Below are positions 1 through 8,189 of a DNA stretch of 17,359 bases, one piece after another. Each line of letters begins with the position of its first letter. The first letter of the stretch is position 1. The notes beneath the pieces are model-generated. The model made no database searches and was not told the DNA's origin. It worked only from the letters and a program-made list of their open reading frames with translations. The stretch covers positions 9,798-27,156 of the forward strand of contig MU657784.1 of assembly GCA_026770575.1 (NCBI GenBank), read 5' to 3'. This DNA comes from Pelagophyceae sp. CCMP2097 (lineage: Eukaryota > Sar > Pelagophyceae). Both the position numbers and the translations under genes were made by a program.

Positions 1-280
1 CGAAAAGTATCGTCGATACTCGCCCGATAATTGCCGGGTTCGCCCGAAAAGTATCGTCGATATTTGCCGGATTTGGAGGTCGAGAGGCACTTTGAAGCTA
101 TGAATTCCTTCAAAGTGCATCTAGGAACTCGTAATTTTGGTAAAATTTAACTAATAAGTGCTGTTAAGTTCCGTTGAGGGTCCGGTTGAGGTAAAATACC
201 CGCATACCTGCGAAATACCATCGATACTTCGTCGATATTTGCCAGGATTATCGTCAATCCTAGTTGCCGATATTTGCCGG
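1..280. repeat. AT-richer repeat cluster at left edge
   Basis: The 18 bp at 1-18 recur exactly at 45-62. The core CGATATTTGCC occurs at 58-68, 233-243 and 268-278, and related CGTCGATA words are scattered between them. Base composition is clearly lower in GC than in the genes that follow. I see no convincing coding exon. The pattern fits intergenic repeat or degraded transposon DNA, but no element ends or proteins can be identified. Confidence 0.6.
87..118. repeat. 11-bp inverted repeat (hairpin)
   Basis: GCACTTTGAAG at 87-97 is the exact reverse complement of 108-118, with a 10-nt loop between them. It lies inside the repeat-rich left flank. It could be a transcript hairpin or the remnant of a small inverted-repeat element; function is unknown. 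Confidence 0.6.
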
Positions 281-294
281 AAGTCCCTACCCCG

Positions 295-347
295 TGTCGT
301 TGGTACACGCGTCATAACGTGAATATTCTTCCCCCTGTCGTTGGTAC
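295..347. repeat. 12-bp direct repeat pair upstream of the AKR-like gene
   Basis: TGTCGTTGGTAC occurs at 295-306 and again at 336-347, about 110-160 bp before the proposed start codon at 454. It may be promoter-proximal or just part of the flank repeats. No TATA box or other core promoter element can be named with confidence. Confidence 0.4.
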
Positions 348-453
348 CTGGTCGTTCCCTAGTACAATTGTAGTAAGTTCGAAAGTCCAAGTCACTCGCC
401 TAAAGCCAAGTGCGAGGCCGGCCGGAGCGCCTCGGTGTGGCCAGCGCGGCGCG

Positions 454-1955
454 ATGTGGAGCTACTCGTTCACGTCGTCGCGGTCGCTCTTCGTCGGCAC
501 GGCGCGCATCGGTTTTCACGTGCAGACGCCAGAGGTAAGTCTTCTGGCAAACTGCCGCAAGTCTGAGCGCTCGACGAAGTGTCCCCGAGTGCGCGCGCCA
601 CCCCGCACTGCCGCACTGCAGGCGTCCGGCGCGTCCGAGGCGAGCATCGCCGAGGCGCTGCGGCTGGCGCTGCGCGAGGCGCACCTCCAGGTGAGTTTTT
701 GAGGGGTTATATTCCTATACCGAGCGGGGTTATATTCCTCTACCGAGCGGTGAATGCAGTAGATCCCTCGCCAGGTCGTGCTCGTGGACCGCGGCGCCGA
801 GCTGGCCGTGCGCGCGCTGCTGCACCCGCGCGATTTGCGGCCCGACTTCCACGCGGGGCCCCTAGCGCCCACCGCCGAAGAAAAGGCACGTTCTTCAAGG
901 GGGGCCGCCCTCGACAGTCGGCGGCGCGGCTCTCCGGCCCAATGCGTGACGCGGCGCTCTAGGCTGCCGAGGCTGAAAAGGTGGCTGTCCTCATGGCGGC
1001 GCGGTCGCCGCCGGCGCGCGCTTCGCTGCTGCTCCTCGCGCGCCTCGGCAACGACTGCCACCGTTCGCCCGACGCGGCGGTGCAGCAGGCGCGGCAAACC
1101 ATCAAGGCGCTCGGTGTCGAATTCCTCGACGGCCTCACAGTGCCCTGGCCGCCGAAGCAGCGCTTTACCGACGACGACGAGGAGCACAAGCCCGGCTGGA
1201 AGGACCCGGATCCAGGCCACGTCTCACCAGAGGTCAAGCGGCAGAAGAAGGTGTTCTTGAGGACGTGGGCCGCTTTGCAGGCACTCGTCGCCGACGGTTC
1301 TGTGCAATGGCTCGGAACCGAAGGCCTGGCGCCGTGGCAGCTCGAGCGGTGCGTAGAAGCGTGGAACGGCGAGAATCTGCCAAAGTTCAACCTTTTGAGC
1401 GTCTCGGTGACGCGGCCCATGCGCCGCACCGTGAATTGGTGCCAGTCGCGCGGGATTGAAGTTTTGGCACTGCTCGACACGACGGCAGCGCCCCTCGAGA
1501 CGGATGAAGAAAAGGCCATTTTCCAAAAGGTGCACGCATCGCTGGCTGGCGTCGACGCGGCGTCTATAGTGACGTCGTGGGCGCTGCAGTGCGGCGTTGT
1601 CGCCTTTCCGTCGCTGGCGCACGCCCTCGCGGAAGCCGCCGAAATGGCAACCGTTGAAGAGTACGAGAAATGGCTCGGCCGCATGCGCGCTTTACTCGGC
1701 AGGACGACGCTCGCTTTGCGGTCGCCGACCGAGGCCAGGCGCGTCCACCTCGACGCAAACGCGCTGGCGGTCCTCGAGGCGCTCGACCGCGACGAGGCGG
1801 GGACGCGCGCGCGACTCGAAGCGCTCCTCGACTCGGGCCAATCAGGGCTCCTCGACTCGGGCCTCGGCGCCGCGCCACCCGTCGCGCTGCCAACACCGTC
1901 GCCCGCCGACGCATCCGACGACGCGGCGAGGCCCGCGGCGCCGGCCGCTCGATGA
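454..1955 (+). CDS. aldo/keto reductase-like protein, divergent, four exons
   Basis: Proposed exons are 454-534, 622-690, 775-885 and 963-1955, all joining in phase 0 to give about 417 residues. Introns begin GTAAGT, GTGAGT and, unusually, GCACGT, and end in CAG, CAG and TAG. The last exon shows the late part of the AKR (alpha/beta)8 barrel: an LGVEFLDGL strand, then a W-x-AL-x-x-LV-x-G-x-V helix/strand with the 'QLE' position. A strand in which a 'GIEVLAL' segment replaces the usual 'GI-V-AYSPL' follows, then an 'ALQCGVVAFPS' segment matching the NADPH-binding 'q-GV-viPks' stretch. The segment LVDRGAEL at the exon 2-3 junction sits where the catalytic Asp/Tyr motif of AKRs is expected. It keeps an Asp but lacks the Tyr, so activity may be lost or altered. 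The C-terminal ~100 residues are Ala/Pro/Asp-rich and not family-like. The start is the first ATG in frame before the family similarity; an upstream exon is possible. The gene is convergent with the membrane-protein gene, 114 bp away. Confidence 0.62.
886..962 (+). other. probable GC-AG intron in the AKR-like gene
   Basis: This 77-bp intron begins AAG|GCACGT and ends CTCTAG|GCT. Removing it joins codon boundary to codon boundary (after 885, before 963). No GT in the neighbourhood gives a frame-preserving junction with that acceptor. Its length is not a multiple of three, so retention would shift the frame. Confidence 0.5.
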
Positions 1956-2069
1956 GACGGAGAAAACGTTGTTAATGTGAACTGTGTACCGCCGTCGGCG
2001 TCGACCGAGTCGTCGCGCGCGGGCGGCCAAAAATGAAAAATCTGTGATGCTCACGGACGCACTTCCTGG

Positions 2070-4988
2070 TCATAGCCACGCCTCTTCGGAGACTCGACGC
2101 ACGGCGCTTGGCGATTCCGCTTCATCGTCGTCTTCGTCTTCGGAAGCGGCGTCGGCCTTTGCGACCGCCTCGAGCGACGCGTCGTCGTCGTCGTCGACCG
2201 CCTCGAGCGACGCGTCGTCGTCGTCCTCGAAGCTGTATCTGACCGACGGGACCTGTTTCCACGGGTCGCCGTCGCACGGAGGCTCGCCGTCGTGCTTCCG
2301 GCCCAAAGCGTCAAAATCACCGCCGTCGGGCGCGTCTTCAGGCTGCGCGACGTCCGGGCCCTCGAGGCGCCGCGTCTCGCGGTCCTTGAAACGGTCAAAG
2401 TGTTTTCGGATGTTCGTTGTGCGCGCGTAGCCCATCAGAGGCGCGAGCCAGTGCAGCAGCGTCCACTGGCCGAGGCTCACCGCTAAAGCAAAGTTGACGG
2501 ACAGGATGCCCGCGACTTTGAACAAGTCCGTCGTCCAACTGCCGCCGCCGGGGTTTGAGACGTCGCACTCCTTTGTGTACGAGCCGAGATCGTCGACGGA
2601 AAGGTCACGGCCAAAGTCGGAGAGGTCGCGGAAGCAGCTGCCCGAGAAGGCCTCCCTGCCTTGGACCACGTACTTGTGGAGTTTGGGGATGGCTGACCTG
2701 TACAGCGTGTGGCAAAAGGACTTGGTGCCGAGCCCGACGCAACCCGAGACGAAGAGGAGCAAGAACAACGTCAGCCAGTACAAAACGTCGTAGAGAGCGT
2801 AGACGAGCCACCACCGCACAAAATAGTCCGTATCTAAGAAGCAGTCCGTCGTCCTCGCCGCCGCGTCGACAGCCGCGTTGTGACAGAGGCGCCGCGCGGA
2901 GCGCGCCCGCCGGCCGTGCAGCACGCGCCGCGCCGCGCGCGCCACCGCGCGCGCCGAAGACGACGAGCGTATCGATGATGAGCCTGGCAACGACGCCCAC
3001 CGGTTGGACGACTCGGAGCTGGCCGACGACTCGGAGCGGGGAGGGTCCTTTTCGGGGTCCTCGAAGTCGTCGTCGGGGTCCTCGACGTCGGCGCCGGCGT
3101 CGTCGACGTCGGCCCATGCGGCCGCGACGAGGGATGCGCTCGAGTCGAGCTTCATGAGGGACGAGGTCGAGTCATGGTGCAGGATCGTCATCGTCTGCCC
3201 ATCAGCGTCGGCGGCCGGCGGCGCACCTCCCGGTGGAGTCGCGCACGCGTCCTCAGCGGCCGCCGGGCCCAACAATTGGAGCAGCAGCTCCACCTCGCCG
3301 CGCGGCGCCGCGGCGTCCGTCGCACCCGCGCCGCTCAGCGCTGGCGCGTCGCTCAGCGCCGCAGCGTCGGGCGCCGCGCCATCGGGCGCCGCGGCATCGG
3401 ACCCCGCGGCGTCGGGCGCCGCGGCGCTGCCATCGTCGTCGACGACGTCTTGCACGTCGACCTTGTCGTGGTATCGTCGGAAGAAGAACTCTAGGACGAA
3501 CTCTGTCACCGTGCGGTGCGAGTAGAATGCGACGTAGTTGAAAAAGCAAAGCGTCAAAAGGTGCACGACCGCGAGCGCGACCCAGACGCAGACGACGGAC
3601 GCGACGGACGACTCCGCGGCGATGCGCGCAAAGGCGATGAGGATGGTGCAGATTAAGCGGAGGATCTTGCAAACCGAGGCGACGACCTCGCAGACCAGCC
3701 TCGCCGACGAGAAGTAGTCGTAGTCGTCGCAGTCTTTGCCGCGAAGGCTGGAAGAGTTCAACATCGCGGGCGTCGGTCCGAAGGTTTCCATCGGCGCGGT
3801 CGTCGGTTGGAATGCCGTCGGCGCTCGCGTCGGCGAAAATGTCGCTTCGAGCGCCGTCGGGTTTCGCGTCTGCGGCGCGGGCGTCGGCGGCGAGTAGTAG
3901 CGCGCGACGCAGTCCGCGGCCGCCTCGGCATCGTCGGCGACGTTTTGATATCCGTTCGCAAAGTCGAACAAGTCTCCGCCGACGTCGCCGTCGTCGCAGA
4001 GGATTCCGTCGACGCCCGCGTCGCACGCCGGCGCGCCGTCGAGGCGCGTGACTGCAACCACAGCGTTCATGTCGTCTTGTATCGCGAGCACCGACGATGC
4101 CGACGAGGAGACAGCGCGGCAGACGGCGGCCGTGTCGGCGGCCCACTCCCGCAGAGATATGTTGTCGTAGCGATGTTTTGCCTTCGAAACGGCCACCGGC
4201 GCATCACATAGAACGCGGCACTGGTGGTTCACCACGACGAAGACGGAGTCGAATTCAACGTCCCAGAACGCCGCCGAGGAACTGCAGTTGAGTTCGTGGC
4301 GATCGATTTGCGCCACGTAGTTAAACGTTTCGTTCCAGACAACGCCGATACTGCCGCGCAGGTTTGCGAGGCCGGCGTCCGAGCAGTTGTTTGCGATGGC
4401 CTCGAGCGCTCGCGTGCTCGAAAGGAGGGCGCAGGCGACGCCGTGCCGGTGGTCCAAGACGTCTCGCGTCTGCCTCGCGTACTTCTCCGCGATCTCAGCG
4501 GCGTCGCTCGCCAACCGGAGCGTCCAGACGCAGCCCTGCGCCGTCTTCCTCGACCTGCGGAAAGTGAAAGGAAAGACGAGGGCCATCATCACGTCCGAGA
4601 CCTACGAGCGCCGCGTCCGGGACGGTATATACCTCCGCACTCGGCTCCTTGGCACTGGGACCGGGTACGGAGGTTCCTTGACACCGGAACCGGGTGCGGA
4701 GGTATGTATACATGCACAGTGCCCGAAGAGGACGCCGCGTTGAACGATCATGGAGATCAGAATCGCGTTGATGACACGGAAGAGCCTTCTCTTCTTCCAG
4801 TAAACGGCGGCGTGCAGGTCCTCCGCAGCGCGCGCCCCGCCCGCGCCGGCGCCGCAGCAGCGTGCGCCCCCGCCCGCGCGGGCGCCGCAGCAGCGCGTGG
4901 TGAATTCCCAGCGCGTGGCATCACTGGCATGGCCATTCGAGCGGACACGGCCCGACGGTCGCATCATCTTGCGCGCGTATACGGACAT
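2070..4988 (-). CDS. large multi-pass membrane protein with PT-rich stalk, family unknown
   Basis: The main exon is 4601-2070 (843 residues, TGA stop). A probable first exon is 4988-4746. Splicing ATC|GTTCAA to CGTAG|GTC is phase 0 and builds one continuous hydrophobic segment (residues ~69-92) followed by RRSRK. A strong alternative acceptor (CTTTCCGCAG at about 4559) would need a different donor. After this segment comes a ~300-residue Cys-containing region with N-glycosylation sequons (NET, NCS, NIS, NSS). Next is a Pro/Thr stalk of PT repeats (~320-360), two adjacent membrane segments (~390-440), and a long Ala/Pro/Asp/Ser low-complexity loop. Two more membrane segments (~678-704 and ~774-804) and an acidic tail with an 11-residue tandem repeat complete it. 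The most likely topology is a glycosylated outer or luminal domain on a stalk with a large acidic cytosolic region. I do not recognise the family; receptor, channel-like or scaffold roles are all open. The 5' end is the weakest part of the model. Confidence 0.6.
2163..2228. repeat. 33-bp tandem repeat coding an acidic 11-residue unit
   Basis: Copies 2163-2195 and 2196-2228 differ at one base. On the minus strand they encode two copies of a DDDDDASLEAV-like unit near the C-terminus of the membrane protein. The 33-bp period keeps the frame, so copy number could vary without breaking the gene. Confidence 0.75.
4602..4745 (-). other. probable intron with large inverted and tandem repeats
   Basis: This is the proposed first intron of the membrane-protein gene. 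The 12 bp ATACCTCCGCAC at 4629-4640 is exactly inverted at 4694-4705, so the intron RNA could fold into a long hairpin. Between and overlapping these arms is an imperfect tandem pair of 29-bp units (4645-4673 and 4674-4702). On the minus strand a TAG in the main-exon frame immediately precedes position 4601, which supports the idea that this stretch is not coding. Confidence 0.5.
4835..4895. repeat. imperfect 28-bp direct repeat, 33-bp period
   Basis: The segments 4835-4862 and 4868-4895 differ at one base and lie 33 bp apart. In the proposed first exon of the membrane-protein gene they encode a duplicated Cys-Cys-Gly-Ala-rich 11-residue unit. If the first-exon model is wrong, this is simply a GC-rich 5' repeat. 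Confidence 0.6.
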
Positions 4989-5195
4989 GTTGGAAGCGTC
5001 ACTCACGGCGCGGTCGGGGCCGGCGCACGCCGCGCTCTACCTTGAACACCTGAGAACATGCCAAGTTTTGTTCTGGGAATCCAGTTTTCAAATTGTTTTC
5101 AAAATGGTTTACAAAATAAGGGCCTAAGCTTAAGAGCAAATTCAGCGTGCCCGCGGCCTCGTGGCGCGGCTGCCTCGCTCCGGCGCGGCTCCCCC
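4989..5195. promoter_or_regulatory. divergent promoter region, AT-rich core
   Basis: This gap lies between two genes facing away from each other. About 5055-5140 is markedly AT-rich, with repeated GTTTTCAAA-type words, against GC-rich surroundings. That is the expected place for a shared promoter of the membrane-protein gene and the TRAPP gene. No defined TATA or initiator element can be assigned, and part of the region may be 5' UTR or another first exon. Confidence 0.4.
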
Positions 5196-6217
5196 ATGTC
5201 GGTCAGCCTCTGCGTCTTCGAGCTGCTGCTGGCCGAGTCGGTGGCGGTGCAGAGCGCCGCGCTCAAGGAAGAAGGTGCCGACGAGAAGACGCACGCAAAG
5301 GTTTTGGCGAAAATCGAGGCCCACGGTGCGTCGCCGGCGGCGCGCCCCGTCGCCCGGAGGCCGCCGCCGTTCCAAGACGCAAGACGCCCCTCGGCCGACC
5401 CAAACCCTCATTCACGAGCCGACGCCGCCGAAAACGACGTCCGTGGACGCGGACCGGCGCAGGGTACGAGGTGGGCTACCGCTTCGTGGAGCGCGTCTCC
5501 GAGGGCCGCGCGCTGGCGACGGACCACCTCGAGGCCGTCAAGTTTCTCTGCAAGGACGTCTGGAACGAGGTCGGTTCCAGCGCACGCGCACCTCCCAGAG
5601 GGTCCTGAGACGACGCCCCTCGAGCACGGGCCCTCGGGCCCTGTATCGGACCCCGAGCCGGGTCCCTACACGGGGGCTCTCCTGGGTCCCCGACGAGCCT
5701 ATACGGACCTGGTCCGCGGTGGACCGCGGCCCCTTTTTCGCACCTTGCTCAAAAGACCCCATGCTTGAAAGGAGGCGCGCGGTCGAGGCGGAGCGGGAGA
5801 AGCTTAGTCGGGGGCGCCCCGTGATGCGGCGTTGAATAGCCCGGGGCCTGTTGCTGTGGCCCGCGTGAATGTCGCGTGGCTCGCGTGACGGTCGCGTCGC
5901 AGGTTTTTGGCAAGCAAATCGACAAGCTGCAGACGAACCACCGCGGCGTGTTCGTGCTCAAGGACTACGCGTTCCGGTGGCTGGCCCGCGTCTCGTCGCA
6001 CGACGACGCCCTCGTTTCCGCGACGGCGGCGCGGCTGCTGCAGTTCCCCGCGGGCGTCCTCCGCGGCGCGCTCGCCAACATCGGCATCCGCGCCACCGTA
6101 AACGCAGAGTTCTCCGCGCTGCCGGGCTGCGCGTTTAACATCCGCATCGACGCGACGCCGCCGCCTCGCGCGCCGCTCGTCGACGCCAGCCGGCAGGACA
6201 AGCCACCCGCCGAGTAA
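5196..6217 (+). CDS. TRAPPC6: TRAPP complex subunit 6 (TRAPPC6/Trs33, Bet3 family)
   Basis: Exons are 5196-5325, 5463-5569 and 5903-6217, giving 183 residues; human TRAPPC6B is about 158. Introns begin GTGCGT and GTCGGT and both end in GCAG, with phases 1 and 0. The spliced protein shows the Trs33 pattern in order. First is an N-terminal helix (VFELLLAE), then GYEVGYRFVER, then a MKF-like 'VKFLCKDVWNEVF' segment. The signature KQIDKLQTNHRGVFVLKD follows, then FRWLAR, and finally 'GVLRGALANIGI', 'V-AE-S-LPGC-F-I'. Trs33 is a small core subunit of the TRAPP vesicle-tethering complexes, which act as Rab1/Ypt1 exchange factors at the ER-Golgi and Golgi. The start at 5196 fits the family N-terminus; the frame is open upstream but has no family match. 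The C-terminal 20 residues after 'RIDATP' are an unconserved tail. Intron 2 (5570-5902, 333 bp) is the longest in the window and contains GGGTCCC-type repeated words. Confidence 0.93.
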
Positions 6218-6367
6218 CCGCCGTCGCAGAATACAGCGGTCACAGGTATTTACAGGAGGATGGGGTCGAACCGGAGCGCACGGCGGGGGAGGGTCAAAAA
6301 GTCTCCACGGCCGCGCGGGCGGCGGTGGATGACGGGGTGCCGCGGGCGGTTGGCGGCGCCGCGCGGC

Positions 6368-7495
6368 TCACAACGTCGCCCGCGGATTGACCGTGAGGTG
6401 CTCGGGCTCCAGGTTGGCCGCGAGGTGCTCGCGCTCCCAGGCGAGGCACGCCGGGCTGACCTCGATGCGGAGCCGCATTTGCTCGACGGCGGAGCGGTGC
6501 GCGAAGACCGTAAGGAGGTGGCGCCACTGGGCCGTGGGCGCCATCTGGGCAAAGGGTACGGCGCCTCCGGCGCCCTTTGCCGCGCCGGCGGCCTGGAAGG
6601 TGTGCATGTACGACTTGAGGCCGTTCATAGTCGTTGTCCGCAGGTCGCCCGACGATTGCCGCGACGCGGCGGCCATCATGCGGTCCACGTCCATCTTCTG
6701 CGACACGCCCTGGAAGTCCGCCAAGGAAGGCCGGCGGCCCGAACTCTGCCGGCGCACGGCGCAGCCCGGGTTGGCGCGGAGGATGACGTCCGTTTGGTCG
6801 AACGAATCCGCGGCCAGCGGCTTCAACGACAACTGCAGCGTCCCCAGTTCGGATTCGGCGCCTGACGGCGCCCAGGCGTCGCCGAGGGGCTCGAGGCAGA
6901 CGCGCCGGAGCACGAACGTGGCCAGCGCGGCGTGGAGCAAAGGTTTCCGAATGGCCGCCTTGTCGTGCAACGAGACTTTGACGTCGCCCCGGACCTCCTT
7001 CGTCTTCACCTCCTTGGCCACCTACCATAAGACGTCGGCGACCAGAAGAGGCCCCTAGAGGCCCCGGTCTCAGTCTCGCGAGGGTAAGAACGTTCCAAAA
7101 GACGCCGCGCGTTACGCCTTCCTCGACGAGCGCCTCGACGCACTTGGTCAGGAACCCGACGTCGAGGAAGAGCGGGTCCAAACCCGTCTCGAGCTCCTCG
7201 CCGAGGAGGCTCCCGCTCACGACCTAGATAAGCGCGTGTAAGCCATCCAGTTGCTTCAGCCTTTGGCTATACGCACGATGGCACCGTGCGCGCTATTCGT
7301 GACCTTGAGGAGGAGGCGGTGCCGTGCCTTCCAGAGGAGGTGCTGGCCCTCGAAGAGGACCGTTTCTGGCGCCGCCGCGCGCTCTTCTAGCGCGCCGTCG
7401 AGGTCGACGACGCTCCGCGGGTCGGTGCGCTGCCGCAGCAGCGGCGGCCCGAGCTGCCGCCACTGCGCCGAGTCCGGGGACCCCGGGGATAGCAT
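6368..7495 (-). CDS. conserved-looking hypothetical protein, three exons
   Basis: Proposed exons are 7495-7277, 7223-7092 (or to 7080) and 7021-6368, giving about 334-338 residues with a TGA stop. The first intron (7224-7276, 53 bp) runs GTGCGT to CTAG in phase 0. The second ends in GGTAG|GTG, but its donor is ambiguous (GTTCTT after 7092, or a GC donor after 7080). Exon 1 contains a hydrophobic/aromatic run, 'VLFEGQHLLWKARHRLLLKVTN'-like in character. Exon 2 contains 'LLGEELETGLDPLFLDVGFL'-type helices. Exon 3 is basic then helical, with 'KPLLHAALATFVLRRVCLEPL' character and a Gln/Met/Ala-rich middle. No transmembrane segment or known catalytic motif is visible. I do not recognise the family. 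The start at 7495 is the first ATG close to GC-rich coding sequence; the frame stays open to 7636 in AT-richer DNA, so an earlier start is possible. It is convergent with the TRAPP gene, 150 bp away. Confidence 0.55.
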
Positions 7496-7540
7496 ACTTG
7501 TTAAACTCATCGCGGTCGCGTTGTTCCTTGATGGTGAGAC

Positions 7541-7560
7541 TGTTCCGACGTTTCGGAACA
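7541..7560. repeat. perfect 8-bp hairpin with 4-nt loop
   Basis: TGTTCCGA, loop CGTT, TCGGAACA. It is about 45 bp upstream of the proposed start of the minus-strand hypothetical gene, so it could lie in that gene's 5' UTR or promoter. No known regulator site is recognised. Confidence 0.55.
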
Positions 7561-7665
7561 TTCGCTCATTCGGAGAAGTTGCCAACGATACGTCCAACAG
7601 GCAGTTCAAATTTTGGCATGGCGAGGTCGTTTCCAAGTTTCCTACTAAAAGAACCTAAATTCCGA

Positions 7666-7723
7666 GCTTTTTGTAAAAGAACCCGTCAAAAAGTGCTTTT
7701 TGTAAAAGAACCCGTCAAAAAGT
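7666..7723. repeat. exact 29-bp tandem repeat, two copies
   Basis: Units 7666-7694 and 7695-7723 are identical. Each unit itself carries inverted ends (CTTTTTG ... CAAAAAG, 7 bp each way), so each copy can form a hairpin. It is intergenic. Two copies with no unique spacer between them rule out a CRISPR array. Confidence 0.85.
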
Positions 7724-8189
7724 CGGTCGATGCAGAGGGCCGGACGCTACGCGTGGGCCACCATCCCACCCGAGGCCGCGCACACCATTCCGGGCTCCCT
7801 CGCGACCTGATGGCAGGTTGCTTGCTTAGAATCCTCCCTGGGTGGGGCTCCCTGACGACGTGATATCGATGGCAGATTGACCTTTCAAATTTCTGGGTTC
7901 GGAAGAATCGCCAAACCGATCGGGGTCCTCGGTTCAACAACTAGTCCAAGGGAGACTTTTCAAGACCCCACCGTTGACCCCTCGGCGCCTTGTCTTATCA
8001 GCGGCAGGCCGGCCGACGTCGCAGACCGAGAGCTGAAGGCGCTCCCCTCTCGTTTTCGGGGCCTGCCGGTTTGGGGCCCTCAATTAAAAAAGGCCGCATC
8101 GACGATCTTTACGAACGAAGCGTCGACGCGTGCGTGTCCTCCACGGCGGCCGGTCGTCGCGCGCACAAAAAACGGCGCGGCGGCGGGCG

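Larger units (their letters stand above)
7496..8189. other. intergenic stretch, no convincing gene
   Basis: This region lies upstream of the hypothetical gene and downstream of ribBA, both on the minus strand. It is AT-richer than its neighbours at 7500-7735 and 7860-7990. It holds a perfect hairpin (7541-7560) and a 29-bp tandem repeat (7666-7723). Short open frames are present on both strands but show no family motifs or splice-supported continuation. It should contain the promoter of the hypothetical gene and the 3' UTR of ribBA. Confidence 0.5.

Noticed and set aside
3233..4146. Arg-rich long open frames on both strands opposite or shifted from the membrane-protein gene
   Set aside because: High GC makes stop codons rare; the composition is Arg/Pro/Ala shadow and lacks the membrane segments and PT stalk of the true frame.
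7256..7636. Extension of the hypothetical gene's first exon upstream to 7636
   Set aside because: The frame is open, but base composition falls and it contains the hairpin; an ATG at 7495 sits close to the GC-rich coding start. It is left as an alternative only.
7666..7723. CRISPR-like array
   Set aside because: Only two adjacent copies with no unique spacer, in a spliceosomal eukaryotic genome.
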